A DNA stretch of 64,000 bases from Shinella pollutisoli (GCF_024609765.1 NZ_JANFDG010000018.1:52936-116935), one strand, 5' to 3'; positions 20,171 to 29,204 are shown, counted from the stretch's first letter. The notes: a model not told the origin generated them from the letters alone. A program made the numbers and translations.

Positions 20171-21616
20171 TTAGCTCGCTGCCGAGAGAAGGGCCGCGAT
20201 CATCTCATCGACCGCCGCCACCAGTTTCGCCGACGCCTTGTAGGACTGCTCCAGGTCGAGGAGCAGTGCCAGCTCCTCGTCCAGGCTGACGGCGGTTACG
20301 TTCAGAAGGGCCTCCTGCGTGCGGCCGAGCAGCGCCGCCTTGTCGTCGCTGGCGGTCGTCGCCGCGCTGCGCAACTGCTCTACCCAGCCGATGGAGGCCG
20401 TGCTGAAGGCGAGGATGGACGTGCTCGTGTCGATCGCCGCGTCCGTGTCGAACGTGCGCGTCTGCTCGAAGCCGGCCGAATACTTGTTGAGGAGGACCGA
20501 GAAGCTGGCATCGTTCGCCGGATTGGCGTTGATGTAGATGCCGTCGCGCAGCTTCATCGGCTCGCCGCCCTGCGCGGTGATGACGGCCGGGTTGACCTTG
20601 ATCACCGCGGCGAGGCCGGGATCGGTGAGCGCGGCCATGCCGTTGCGCACGAAGAGGCCGTCGGTGTCGACGAAGGTGCCGGATGCCGGCGGCGTCTCGA
20701 CGCTTTCCGAGAACATGCCGATGATGCCGCGGGCGATCTCGTCGAGCTGGTTCTGGAAGGTGGGGGCGACGTTGTCGCGGATCTGGAGAAGCGCGGCGAT
20801 CGACCCCTGGGCGCTGGTGTTGCCGCCCGCGCCGGCCTGGACGGCGACGCCGTCGATATAGACCTGGTTGCCGGTGACGGCGGCCGTGTAGGTGTTGGTC
20901 GGCACGAAGGTGACCGAGCGCGGCACGGTCTCGAACAGGACGGTGCCGTCGCTGGTATAGAGCGCCAGGTCGTTGTTCGGGCGCTTCAGCGCGCTGACGC
21001 CGACGAGCGCCGAGATCTGGGTGAGCAGCTTGTCGCGCTGGTCGAGCGCGTCGTTGACGTCGTTGCCGGCGGCCGTGCCGACCCGGACCTTGTCGTTGTA
21101 GGTCTGGAATTCCTGCAGCAGGCGGTTGAGCTCGTTGACCGAGGTGGCGATGTCGGCGTCGGCTTCCGCGCGCAGCTTCTGGACGGCGATCGACGTGGCG
21201 TTCAGCGAATTGGCGACGTCGACGGCGTCGGCCACGACCGTCTCGGCGAGCGAGACCTCGTTCGGCTTGTCGGCGAAGGTCTGGAGATTGTCGCGCAGCT
21301 TGGCGAGATAGGTGGCCGGGGCGAGCTCGTAGTCCTCGCCGCCGAGCATCATCTTGATCCGCGTCAGCCCGCCGAGCAGCGTGTCCTGCGCATGGGACTT
21401 GGAGATGGAGAGCAGGTTCTGCTTCAGCAGCGCCTCGTTCTGCGCGCGCTGGGTTTCCACGACCGTGGCGCCCGAGCCGGCGGTGATCAGGATCGCCGCG
21501 CGGCGCGCATAGGCGGTGTCGCTTGCGTTCGCAATGTTCTTCGACGCGACGGCCGTCTGCAGGCCCACGTTGGAGAAACTCGACTGAGCAGTCTTCATTG
21601 CTGCTGAAAGCGACAT
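20171..21616 (-). CDS. flgK: Hook-filament junction protein FlgK
   Basis: 481 residues. N-terminal signature SLSAAMKTAQSSFSNVGLQT then VASKNIANASDTAYARR and C-terminal LNVTAVSLDEELALLLDLEQ followed by SYKASAKLVAAVDEM are diagnostic of FlgK. Forms the proximal junction ring. 40 bp after flgE, three bases before flgL, in the operon driven from the flgE promoter motif. Confidence 0.94.
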   Translation of the reverse strand: MSLSAAMKTAQSSFSNVGLQTAVASKNIANASDTAYARRAAILITAGSGATVVETQRAQNEALLKQNLLSISKSHAQDTLLGGLTRIKMMLGGEDYELAPATYLAKLRDNLQTFADKPNEVSLAETVVADAVDVANSLNATSIAVQKLRAEADADIATSVNELNRLLQEFQTYNDKVRVGTAAGNDVNDALDQRDKLLTQISALVGVSALKRPNNDLALYTSDGTVLFETVPRSVTFVPTNTYTAAVTGNQVYIDGVAVQAGAGGNTSAQGSIAALLQIRDNVAPTFQNQLDEIARGIIGMFSESVETPPASGTFVDTDGLFVRNGMAALTDPGLAAVIKVNPAVITAQGGEPMKLRDGIYINANPANDASFSVLLNKYSAGFEQTRTFDTDAAIDTSTSILAFSTASIGWVEQLRSAATTASDDKAALLGRTQEALLNVTAVSLDEELALLLDLEQSYKASAKLVAAVDEMIAALLSAAS

Positions 21617-21656
21617 CGGATGTACCTAACTCTCGTATGCGCGGGTTCAGGCCGCC

Positions 21657-22853
21657 TTATCTCTTGAGGTTGACGAGGACTTCCATCAGTTCGGAACCCG
21701 TCTGGAAGACCTTCGAGTTGGCGGTGTAGTTGCGCTGCGACTCGATCATGCTCGTCAGCTCCTCGGCGATGTCGACGTTGGAGTCCTCGAGCGCGCCGGA
21801 GATGATCGTGCCGTAGCCGCTGGAGCCCGCGTAGCCCATGACGACGACGCCCGAATCGGCGCTCTGCGAATAGACGTTGCCCGGCAGCGGCTTGAGGTTG
21901 TCGGGGCTCTGCACCGAGGCCATGGCGATGCGGTACTTCGGCACCAGCTCGCTGTTGTCGTATTTCAGGTAGACGATGCCGTCGTCGCTGATCTCGTAGC
22001 CCGTCACCTTGCTCGCGGCGTTGCCGTTGATCTTGCCGTTGGAGACGTCGAAGGGCGAGCCGAGCTGAGTCGAGCCGCTCATGTCGATCGTCAGCGGCCC
22101 GAGGGTGGCGCCGTTGATGTTCTGAACCGGCAGGGTGACGCTCAGCGCCGAGGGCGTCAGCTTGCCGGCGGCGTTGAAGGTCATGGTGGTCGAGGGGCCG
22201 TAGGGGGTGCCGTTGTAGCTCGCCTGGACCGTCCAGACGTTGTCCGCCGTCTTGGTATAGGTGAACTCGATCAGGCGGGTGTTGCCCTGGCTGTCATAGG
22301 CGACGAGCGAGGTGGGCTTGGTGTAGCCGACGGCCTCGTTCGAGGGCAGGTTCACGTCGAGCGCGCCCGCGGTCGAGGCCGTGGCGTTCAGCGAGCCGGA
22401 GGAAAGGTTGATCTCCGTCAGGCCGTCGAAGCCGTTGACGACGATCGTCGGATCGTCGGTCGAGGAATATTCGTAGCCCATCAGGGTGAAGCCGGCCGAG
22501 TTGCGCAGCGCGCCCTCGTCCGTCTTGGTGAAGGCGCCGGCGCGGGTCATGTACTGCATGCCGTCCGAGCCCTGGACGATGAAGAACCCCTTGCCGTTGA
22601 TCGCGAGGTCCGTCGCCGAGGTCGTGTAGGTGAAGGTGCCCTGGGAGGAGATGGAGTAGCGCACATCCGTGGTGACGCCGCCGGAATTGTAGGCGCCGCC
22701 CGTGGTCGGCAGGATCAGCGAGGAGAACTGGGTCGAAGCCTTCTTGTAGCCCGTCGTGTTCGCGTTGGCGATGTTGTCGGCCACGGTGCTCAGGCGGTTG
22801 GCCTGCGCGTTCATGCCGGAAACACCCGTTCTCATCGTTCCATAGAGGCTCAT
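21657..22853 (-). CDS. flgE: Flagellar hook protein FlgE
   Basis: 398 residues. Begins MSLYGTMRTGVSGMNAQANR with rod/hook signature LSTVADNIANANTTGYKKAS and ends EELTSMIESQRNYTANSKVF QTGSELMEVLVNLKR, the common axial-protein C-terminus. Builds the universal joint outside the cell. First gene of the long operon running down to the flagellar accessory genes. A class II-type promoter motif lies 33-55 bp upstream. Confidence 0.95.
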   Translation of the reverse strand: MSLYGTMRTGVSGMNAQANRLSTVADNIANANTTGYKKASTQFSSLILPTTGGAYNSGGVTTDVRYSISSQGTFTYTTSATDLAINGKGFFIVQGSDGMQYMTRAGAFTKTDEGALRNSAGFTLMGYEYSSTDDPTIVVNGFDGLTEINLSSGSLNATASTAGALDVNLPSNEAVGYTKPTSLVAYDSQGNTRLIEFTYTKTADNVWTVQASYNGTPYGPSTTMTFNAAGKLTPSALSVTLPVQNINGATLGPLTIDMSGSTQLGSPFDVSNGKINGNAASKVTGYEISDDGIVYLKYDNSELVPKYRIAMASVQSPDNLKPLPGNVYSQSADSGVVVMGYAGSSGYGTIISGALEDSNVDIAEELTSMIESQRNYTANSKVFQTGSELMEVLVNLKR

Positions 22854-22885
22854 GTCGTTTCCCCGTTCGTCTCGTGACTTGGACC

Positions 22886-22909
22886 CTATGGGACGGGCCT
22901 TGCGTGAAG
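22886..22909 (-). promoter_or_regulatory. Class II-type flagellar promoter motif, flgE
   Basis: Minus strand CTTCACGCAAG, 10 bases, TAGGG. It abuts the rem terminator hairpin. Confidence 0.65.
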
Positions 22910-22943
22910 CTGGCTGCCGGGGTCCGCCTGCCGGCAGCCAGCT
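22908..22943 (-). terminator. Terminator-like hairpin of rem
   Basis: Perfect 13-bp stem AGCTGGCTGCCGG/CCGGCAGCCAGCT with a 10-base loop, 13 bp beyond the rem stop and directly before the flgE promoter motif. No T-run. Confidence 0.55.
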
Positions 22944-22955
22944 CCGTCTGCCGTC

Positions 22956-23630
22956 TCAGCCCTGCCAGTCGATGCAGTAGCCGAGGAAGCGCTTGGAATC
23001 GATCGGATCGAAGCCGAGCTTCTTGCGCAGCTTCTTGCGCAGCTTGCTGATGTGGCTTTCCACCACGTTCTCCTCGACGTCCTCGTCGAAGATGCCGTAG
23101 ATCGCGTTGAAGATCTGGGTCTTGGAGAGGCGCCGGCCGCGGTTGGCGACCAGGTATTCCAGGATGCGGCGCTCGCGGCGCGGCAGGGGGAAGACCTCGC
23201 CCTCGATCTCCGGATCGCGGCCATCCGAGAAGACGCGGATCGGGCCGATGTCGGTGTGGTTGGCGAGCGCCTTCAGGCGCCGCCGGATGGCCGCCGCACG
23301 GGCCAGGATTTCGCGGGGGTGGACCGGCTTGCGGACCACGTCGTCGACGCCGCTGTCGAAGAAGGCGAGCGTCGTCTCCAGGGAAGGGGTGTCGCTGACC
23401 GCGATCACCGGGGCCTGCGACCGGTCGCGGATCGCGCGCGGCAGCTCCATGCTGAACTGGCCCTGGCCGATCAGGAACGCCTCGACCGCATCGATGTCCG
23501 AATCGGCGGCGGTATTCACCCACTCGCCGAATTCATGGGGATCGAACCCCGTCGAGGGCACGCCCTCGCGACCAAAAAGAGAAGTATAGCCGTCTTTCAC
23601 GAGCTCGCGCTCATCAACCACTACGATCAT
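22956..23630 (-). CDS. rem: Flagellar regulator Rem, OmpR-type with degenerate receiver
   Basis: 224 residues. In S. meliloti Rem is the exponential-phase activator of motility genes, itself activated by VisNR. The C-terminal winged helix is clear ([40 protein letters not shown]). The N-terminal receiver-like domain keeps Asp6/Glu7 and Lys101, but the phosphorylation site position appears to be Glu50 (IDAVEAFLI) instead of Asp, so phospho-control is unlikely. Monocistronic. Its upstream region is AT-rich with a strong -10 and no good -35. Confidence 0.92.
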   Translation of the reverse strand: MIVVVDERELVKDGYTSLFGREGVPSTGFDPHEFGEWVNTAADSDIDAVEAFLIGQGQFSMELPRAIRDRSQAPVIAVSDTPSLETTLAFFDSGVDDVVRKPVHPREILARAAAIRRRLKALANHTDIGPIRVFSDGRDPEIEGEVFPLPRRERRILEYLVANRGRRLSKTQIFNAIYGIFDEDVEENVVESHISKLRKKLRKKLGFDPIDSKRFLGYCIDWQG

Positions 23631-23721
23631 TCGTCCGCCTCCGAATCAGTGTGGCGCCTCGTTGAACGAGAGGTACGAAGGGGGCGAATCACCAGCAACT
23701 AGAGAAAATAACTGGCTGAAT

Positions 23722-23736
23722 TTAACAGTTGATTAA
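23722..23736. promoter_or_regulatory. CtrA-like box upstream of rem
   Basis: Exact TTAA-CAGTTGA-TTAA. It lies between the proposed rem -10 and the start codon, about 92-106 bp before ATG, a position suited to repression by CtrA. Confidence 0.6.
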
Positions 23737-23756
23737 GGAATGTGTGCCGATTTGAT

Positions 23757-23766
23757 CTATATATAG
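23757..23766 (-). promoter_or_regulatory. Probable -10 element of rem promoter
   Basis: CTATATATAG contains CTATAT, the rhizobial sigma-70 -10 consensus. No CTTGAC-like -35 is found 17 bases upstream, consistent with dependence on an activator such as VisNR. Confidence 0.5.
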
Positions 23767-23806
23767 TAGGCATCCCGACCGATAGGCACAAATTTTCGGT
23801 GGAAAA

Positions 23807-23822
23807 GTTAATAATTATTAAC
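23807..23822. repeat. Perfect AT-rich palindrome GTTAATAATTATTAAC
   Basis: A 16-bp perfect palindrome in the rem-transglycosylase spacer, about 185 bp before rem. Possible binding site for a dimeric regulator of rem; VisNR is a candidate by position only. Confidence 0.4.
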
Positions 23823-23912
23823 GCTCTCGCTTGCCATGCCAAATCGGGACGCAATCCGGCCACATTGCGCAGCCGGGCTGAAGCATCCGTTGGAAAGCAA
23901 TCTCAGATTGAA

Positions 23913-24491
23913 TTATCGGCAGAACGCCTTGGCGTTCGCGGTCCAGTTCCCATAGCCCGTGGCGACGAGATTTGCGATCACGCGGCAGACGTAGCGCTTC
24001 TGCGCCGGGTCGTTGTTGGGACCTGCGTGATAGCGCGCGACGGCCATCGTCCATGTTTCATGTCGCGCATGGAGCCGGGCGAGGAAGGCCGCGGCGTATT
24101 CGACGTTCTTGCGGGGGTCCAGCATCTCGGCCGGCGAGGTGAACTGGTCGCCGTGGAAATGATGGTTGATCTGCATGCAGCCGAGGTCGATCAGCTTGGC
24201 GCCCCGCGCGCGCGCCGCCTGGAACACCTGCAGCGTCTCCTGCCGGTCGCGACCGAAGAAGGCCTTGCCCTCGATGTTCATGGCATAGGGCTGCAGCGAC
24301 CCCTTCTTGCCGGTCTCGGTGAGGCCGACCGAATAGAGGATGCCGGCGGGCACGTTGTACTTCGCCGCCGCCGACAGGATTTCCCGCTCGCACACGCCTG
24401 TGCTGGCCCGCCCGTCAGAGATAGACGCCGCCAGTGCGCAGAGACTGGTTGCCAGAAGCGCCGGAAGCGCCGTCCGCCGTGCTGTCCTCAT
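23913..24491 (-). CDS. Secreted lytic transglycosylase (SltF-like), flagellar
   Basis: 192 residues. Signal peptide RRTALPALLATSLCALAAS at the N-terminus. Transglycosylase family 1 features: GILYSVGLTETGKKGSLQP with catalytic Glu, LGCMQINHHFHG, and AVARYHAGPN. It opens peptidoglycan for the rod; the gene follows motD in the motB operon. The start at 24491 follows GCGAAGGATC and lies inside the 3' end of motD, giving a 77-bp overlap in another frame; the ORF reading from 24647 would remove the signal peptide from the terminus. It likely supplies the hydrolase missing from the FlgJ-like protein. Confidence 0.85.
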   Translation of the reverse strand: MRTARRTALPALLATSLCALAASISDGRASTGVCEREILSAAAKYNVPAGILYSVGLTETGKKGSLQPYAMNIEGKAFFGRDRQETLQVFQAARARGAKLIDLGCMQINHHFHGDQFTSPAEMLDPRKNVEYAAAFLARLHARHETWTMAVARYHAGPNNDPAQKRYVCRVIANLVATGYGNWTANAKAFCR

Positions 24492-25788
24492 GGGTCGATC
24501 CTTCGCCTGCGAGATTATCGCCTCCCTGCCCCGCGCCGTCGCGGCGGCCGCCGTCGCCCTCACGGGCCTGCGGCTGGCTGGAGAACTGCTGCTGGAACTG
24601 TCCGTCGCCCTGCTGCTGCGACGAGGCGCTCCGGTCCACCGGAGCAAGCTGGACGCTCACCTGGTCGACCGCGAAGCCGTGCCCGCGCAGCGCCTTGACG
24701 ATGGCGTCCTGGTCGTCGCTGAGCTGGCGATAGGCCTCGCCCGTCTCCACCTGCAGGGACACGACCAGCTCGTCGCCGTGGAGGCGCAGCGTCGCCGTCA
24801 CCATGCCCAGCTCGACGGGGTTCATCTGGATCTTCAGCGTGTTGACGACGCCGCCCGTCGTGCCGGCGTGGGAGCGCATAAGATCGCCCGTGGCGCTCAG
24901 CGAGGACGCCCATTCCGGATCCTGCGCGATCGCCGCCGTCACGGCCCCCGAATTGCCGCTCTGGGCAAGACCGATATAGCGCCGGGCATCGACCACGGTC
25001 ACCGTCTCGCCCTTCGGTCCGGTGGGATTGGCGTCCTTCAGCGCGGTGCGTTCGCCGTCGGCGGAAATCCGGATGTCGACATCCTTGCCCTTGCCGTCCG
25101 AACGGACGAGCCGGAAGAGCTGGTCGGCGTCGGACGGAGGCGTGTCCGTCTCGGGAAGATCCTGCGCCGCGGCCTGGCCGGCATTCTCCGGCCTCACACC
25201 GGCTTCCGCCCGCTTGCCGACGGCGTCGGCCTGCACGTCCTGGCGGCCGGATTTGCGGCCGCCGTCGCGCGCCGCCACGGGCGTGCCCGCATCCTGCGGC
25301 CCGCCGCGTGCAGCCAGCATCGCAAGCAGATTGCCGACATCCGTGTCCGCCGCCGCCTGCGGCGCCTCGCCGACCTCGGCGCCCTCGATCGGCACCTCCT
25401 CCTCGGCGGTCTCGTCCGTGCGGTCCTCGCGGCGGCCGACCCCGTGCGAGGTCGCTCCCTTCGCGCTCGCCGCGGCGGCGAGGCTCTTCGCATCCGGCGA
25501 AGCCTCCGCGACGCCGGGCTCGGGCTTGCGCACGGCGTCCGGTATCCGGGCGAGCTTGACGCGCGCCGCCGGGTTCGCAGCGTCGGCCGCAAACCGTTCG
25601 TCGCCGGCGATGTCGACGGGCAGGCTCTTGCGGCCGTGCCCGCCGCTGCGCGCCGAGACGCTGGCGATGGCGCTGGCGAAACCCTCGCCGTCCGACGATG
25701 CGCCGGCCATGCCGGCGACGCCGCCCTGTCCCTTGGCGGGTGCGGCCCTCTGGCCGAGGCCCGCGATGCCGCTTGCGATGTTGCTCAA
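24415..25788 (-). CDS. motD: Flagellar hook-length control protein FliK (MotD)
   Basis: 457 residues. Long low-complexity Ala/Gly/Glu-rich N-terminal region, then the FliK C-terminal domain: LKIQMNPVELGMVTATLRLH and GDELVVSLQVETGEAYRQLS are diagnostic. It was named MotD in S. meliloti and later shown to be FliK, the secreted ruler that sets hook length. Coupled to motC by a four-base overlap. The 3' end overlaps the transglycosylase gene. Confidence 0.9.
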   Translation of the reverse strand: MSNIASGIAGLGQRAAPAKGQGGVAGMAGASSDGEGFASAIASVSARSGGHGRKSLPVDIAGDERFAADAANPAARVKLARIPDAVRKPEPGVAEASPDAKSLAAAASAKGATSHGVGRREDRTDETAEEEVPIEGAEVGEAPQAAADTDVGNLLAMLAARGGPQDAGTPVAARDGGRKSGRQDVQADAVGKRAEAGVRPENAGQAAAQDLPETDTPPSDADQLFRLVRSDGKGKDVDIRISADGERTALKDANPTGPKGETVTVVDARRYIGLAQSGNSGAVTAAIAQDPEWASSLSATGDLMRSHAGTTGGVVNTLKIQMNPVELGMVTATLRLHGDELVVSLQVETGEAYRQLSDDQDAIVKALRGHGFAVDQVSVQLAPVDRSASSQQQGDGQFQQQFSSQPQAREGDGGRRDGAGQGGDNLAGEGSTHEDSTADGASGASGNQSLRTGGVYL

Positions 25789-27083
25789 CTGCCTTCTCCT
25801 TTCAGAAGAGCGTCGATCTCGTCGAGCTTCGAGCGCCCGCCCGAGACGAACGTGTCGAAGGCCGGGTCGAGGGCGATCTTGCCCGCCTGCTCCTGCGTGT
25901 CCGTTTCCGCCCCGGCGGCGGCGGCGTCCTCCTCGACGCCGGCCGCCCGCGGGTCCATCATCCGCTCCTCGAGCGCCGCCCGGTCGTCCGCCGGCGTCAA
26001 GGCATCCTCGCCGCCGGGCGCCGCCTCCCCTGCCGTCGGAATGCGCAGCACTTCCTCCGCCACCGCCCGCGCGGCCGCCTTCAGCGCCCGGTCCTTGACC
26101 GACAGCTTGTCGTCGGGAATGGCGATGATCGCCTGCATCGCGTCGGCGACGTCGCCGGACGGTACCGACGCGAGGCCGGCATAGAGGTCGGCGAGCACCT
26201 TCGGCACGCTCTCACCGTCGCCGGCCAGCGCCTGCGCGCGGTCGGCGGCAAGCGCGGCGAGGCGGTTCTTGCCGGAGATCGCCGCAAGCCGGGCCATGCG
26301 CAGGTAGACCTCGCGCTGGCGCGGCACGTCCATGAAGGAGAGGACCTCCAGGATGTCGTCCTCGGCGATGGCGTCGAAATGGTCGACGGCGAGCTTGACG
26401 AAGAGGTCGGCAAACTGGCTGGCATAGGGCGAGCGCAGGTAGCGGCGCGCATAGCGGTTGGCATAGGCCATGCTCTTGTCGACCCAGCCCGCCTCGCTCG
26501 CGATATGGATGGAGCGGCGCAGCGCCGCCTCCTCGACGATCGTGCCGGGCGCCGTCAGCCGGGCCCAGTCGAAATAGCCGAGCGCCAGCGCCGGGTCCTT
26601 GCGCAGCACCGAATTGGCGGAGACGAGCGCGAGATAGGGACCGATGCGCGAGCGCTTGTATTCCGGGAAGATTTCGGCGAGCGACTTCACGCTCTGCGTG
26701 CCGCGGCCGCCGAGATAGCTGCGCAGGGCGTCGGTCAGGCGCGGGTCGAAATGGCCGTCGACGTCGTTGGCGATCAGCATCTCCAGCGTCTCCGGGTTGC
26801 CGCCGCTCATCGCATAGACCAGGGCCGCATCGACGTTGCGCGGATCGTCGAAGATCGACGGGTCGGCTGTGCGCAGGCGGTTGTCGATGGTCTCCAGCAG
26901 GAAGCGCTGCATCTCCATCGCCGAATGGTCGCCGATCGCCACCGTGTCCTGCACGTATTGCAGGGAGCGGATCATCTTGTAGGGGGCGAGATCGTCCATG
27001 TCCTGGGCGCAGGCCGGCGCCGCGACCGCGAGCACCGCCCAGGCCGCCGTACCCACCGAAAGAAGACGCCGGAGCAAGGCCAT
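25785..27083 (-). CDS. motC: Periplasmic motility chaperone MotC
   Basis: 432 residues. Signal peptide RRLLSVGTAAWAVLAVAAPA then CAQDMDDLAPYKMIRSLQYV. Mature protein is helical. In S. meliloti MotC binds the periplasmic part of MotB and is needed for torque generation. ATG 27083 lies five bases after the motB stop (TGACGACCATG). The frame stays open upstream across motB, which is a high-GC artefact. Confidence 0.9.
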   Translation of the reverse strand: MALLRRLLSVGTAAWAVLAVAAPACAQDMDDLAPYKMIRSLQYVQDTVAIGDHSAMEMQRFLLETIDNRLRTADPSIFDDPRNVDAALVYAMSGGNPETLEMLIANDVDGHFDPRLTDALRSYLGGRGTQSVKSLAEIFPEYKRSRIGPYLALVSANSVLRKDPALALGYFDWARLTAPGTIVEEAALRRSIHIASEAGWVDKSMAYANRYARRYLRSPYASQFADLFVKLAVDHFDAIAEDDILEVLSFMDVPRQREVYLRMARLAAISGKNRLAALAADRAQALAGDGESVPKVLADLYAGLASVPSGDVADAMQAIIAIPDDKLSVKDRALKAAARAVAEEVLRIPTAGEAAPGGEDALTPADDRAALEERMMDPRAAGVEEDAAAAGAETDTQEQAGKIALDPAFDTFVSGGRSKLDEIDALLKGEGS

Positions 27084-27088
27084 GGTCG

Positions 27089-28264
27089 TCAGCCGCCCTC
27101 GGACTGGATGAGGATCTCGATGCGGCGGTTCGCATCCGCCATCGGATCGCCCGGCACCTTGAGGAGGCGGTCGGCGAAGCCGCTCACCTGGCTGACGCGG
27201 GACTCGTCCAGCCCGCCGCGCACCAGCATGTAATAGGCGCTCTGGGCGCGATCCATCGACAGGCGCCAGTTGTCGTTCTTGCCGCCCGCGAAGGGGCGCC
27301 CGTCGGTATGGCCGCGGATGGCGACGGCGCCCGGCCGGCTCTCGAGGATGCGGCCGATCTTCTCCATGGCCAGCACCATCTCGCGCTTGGGCAGGGCCGA
27401 GCCGACGTTGAACATCGGCGTGTCGAGCTGGTCGGTGAGGCTGACGAGCAGGCCGCCCTCCGCCGGCGTGACGCTGAGCCCCTCGGCGAGCTTGCCGAGC
27501 GCGCCGATCTCCTTGGCGATCTGCTGCTTCAGCTCGTTCGCGTCCTTCTCCTCCCGGCTCTTGGCCGCCTCGGCGGCGGCCTGTTCCGTCGCAGCCTGCT
27601 GCGCTGCGGCCTTCTCGGCGTCCGCCTTCTCCTGCGCGGCCTTCTCGTCCCTCGCCTTCGCCTCGCTGCCGACGTCCGTCGCCTGGGAGATCTCGACCTG
27701 CTGGGTCCAGAAGTCCGGATCGAAGGGATCGCGATAGGCCTCGCCGCCGCTCGCGCCCGTCGCCGGGCCGGAATTGTCCGCGCCTCCCTCGCCCTTGGCG
27801 CTGACGTTCGCCTGCTGGCCGACCTCCTGCGCGATCTCGGAGAGGACGGAATAGGGGTTCTCGAAGAAATTGGCCTCGGAGTACTGCGTTTCCTCGCCCG
27901 CGGACGTGCTCTCGTCCCTGCCCTTCTCGGCGCCGTTGCCGCTCGCCTGCTGCTGGCCGGCCTCCTTCGACTTGTCCTGCGTCGCCTCGCCTTCGGCGCT
28001 GTTGGCCGGCTTCTTGACGGAGCGGTCGGCCGGCTTGTCGTCGGTCAGCTTGATCGGGTTGAAATAGGAGGCGACAGAGGCCTTGGTCTCCTCGTTCGCG
28101 GCGTTGACGAGCCACATCACGAGGAAGAACGCCATCATCGCCGTCATGAAGTCGGCATAGGCGATCTTCCAGGCGGCCGAATGGTGGTCGCCGTCGTGGT
28201 CGCCATGGCGCTTGACGATGATGATCTCGTTCTTGCCGTGATGGTGGTTTTCGCCTTCGCTCAT
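27089..28264 (-). CDS. motB: Flagellar stator protein MotB
   Basis: 391 residues. A His/Asp-rich cytoplasmic start (SEGENHHHGKNE), one membrane helix AYADFMTAMMAFFLVMWLV with the proton-carrying Asp38, a long Glu/Ala/Lys-rich linker, and a C-terminal OmpA-like peptidoglycan-binding domain (IRGHTDGRPFAGGKNDNWRL, SMDRAQSAYYMLV). Stator partner MotA is encoded 15 kb away at 43368-44246. Coupled to the FliH-like gene by ATGA. Confidence 0.95.
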   Translation of the reverse strand: MSEGENHHHGKNEIIIVKRHGDHDGDHHSAAWKIAYADFMTAMMAFFLVMWLVNAANEETKASVASYFNPIKLTDDKPADRSVKKPANSAEGEATQDKSKEAGQQQASGNGAEKGRDESTSAGEETQYSEANFFENPYSVLSEIAQEVGQQANVSAKGEGGADNSGPATGASGGEAYRDPFDPDFWTQQVEISQATDVGSEAKARDEKAAQEKADAEKAAAQQAATEQAAAEAAKSREEKDANELKQQIAKEIGALGKLAEGLSVTPAEGGLLVSLTDQLDTPMFNVGSALPKREMVLAMEKIGRILESRPGAVAIRGHTDGRPFAGGKNDNWRLSMDRAQSAYYMLVRGGLDESRVSQVSGFADRLLKVPGDPMADANRRIEILIQSEGG

Positions 28265-28908
28265 GCAAGCACCTTGCGCACGGTGTCAGCCCAGGCCGCC
28301 ATCCGTGTTACCAGGACGGTTTCGCCGAACTCCACCGTCAGATCGACATCCTGCATCTCGACGTGCCGTAAGACGGGCGCCGGCGCGGCGAAATGCGACT
28401 TCAACTGCTCGAAGAGGCTTGCGGGCCCCTTCACCGTGATCGTCATGGCCTCGCCCGCCTGCAGGCCCTCGGCGACCATCTTCGCGAGGTCGGCGACGGC
28501 GCGCGCCGTCAGCGCGTCGTTCAACAGCGGCGCCAGCACCGGCGCCACCTGCGCGGCGACGATATCGGCGGCCTCCGCCGCCATCGTGGAGAAGCGTTCG
28601 GCGAGCGCTCTCGCGTAGTCCGCCTCGAAGCGTTCCTTCAGCGCCGCAAGCTCGGCCGCATGCGCCTCGTCGCGCGCGGCGATCTCGGCCGCGTGGCGGG
28701 CCGCAAGCTCGGCCTCGGCCTCCGCACGTCCCTCGGCGAACGCCTCCGCGCGCTCCGCCGCCACGTCGACGGGCGGCGGCGCCGGCGGCATGGGCTCGGC
28801 GTCCCCGACGCCGGCCTCGTCCTCGGAGAAGGCGGGCTGCCGGAACAGCGGCGCCGCCCGCGGCGGCGCACCGAAATCCTTGAGGTAGCGGGCCAGTTGC
28901 ACGCTCAT
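28261..28908 (-). CDS. Probable FliH-like regulator of the export ATPase
   Basis: 215 residues, not usually named in rhizobia. Architecture matches FliH: short N-terminal segment (MSVQLARYLKDFGAP), Pro-rich linker, long Ala/Glu coiled coil (EAFAEGRAEAEAELAARHAA onward), and a small alpha/beta C-terminal domain (AMTITVKGPASLFEQLKSHF; DVDLTVEFGETVLVTRM). Start 28908 follows GGAGAGAG; a reading from 29193 is unsupported. First gene before motB, with a class II-type promoter motif about 170 bp upstream. No other FliH candidate is encoded in the window although FliI is. Function inferred. Confidence 0.55.
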   Translation of the reverse strand: MSVQLARYLKDFGAPPRAAPLFRQPAFSEDEAGVGDAEPMPPAPPPVDVAAERAEAFAEGRAEAEAELAARHAAEIAARDEAHAAELAALKERFEADYARALAERFSTMAAEAADIVAAQVAPVLAPLLNDALTARAVADLAKMVAEGLQAGEAMTITVKGPASLFEQLKSHFAAPAPVLRHVEMQDVDLTVEFGETVLVTRMAAWADTVRKVLA

Positions 28909-29078
28909 GCCGGCTCTCTCCGCCCGGATGCAGACGCGGGCCGGCGCCGGGCGCACGGACCGATTCGATCTTCGCTCTGGGACATGCTGGAAACCGACAC
29001 CACCGTTGACCTGCCTCCTGGAAACATCCGCCACCTGCCTTCGAGCGGCGCGCGATCGTCCTGATCGTGTTCCCGACC

Positions 29079-29102
29079 CTAGGCGGCCAAACTTGTGCGA
29101 GG
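29079..29102 (-). promoter_or_regulatory. Class II-type flagellar promoter motif, FliH-like-motBCD operon
   Basis: Minus strand CCTCGCACAAG, 10 bases, TAGGG; one base differs from the CGCAAG form (CACAAG). Confidence 0.6.
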
Positions 29103-29113
29103 GTGAAGATGAG

Positions 29114-29152
29114 GCGTCGGACCGCACCAGGGCAAATCGTGCGGTCCGACGC
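29114..29152 (-). terminator. Terminator-like hairpin of third flagellin gene
   Basis: Perfect 14-bp stem GCGTCGGACCGCAC/GTGCGGTCCGACGC with an 11-base loop, 53 bp beyond the stop of the flagellin gene. Confidence 0.6.
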
Positions 29153-29204
29153 GCCTCGCCCGGCCGATGACCAACGGCCGGACGGGTTCGCAAAGCCCTC
29201 CGCC

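Noticed and set aside
23807..23822. GTTAATAATTATTAAC as a CtrA box
   Set aside because: The spacing between TTAA halves is six, not seven; kept as an unassigned palindrome.
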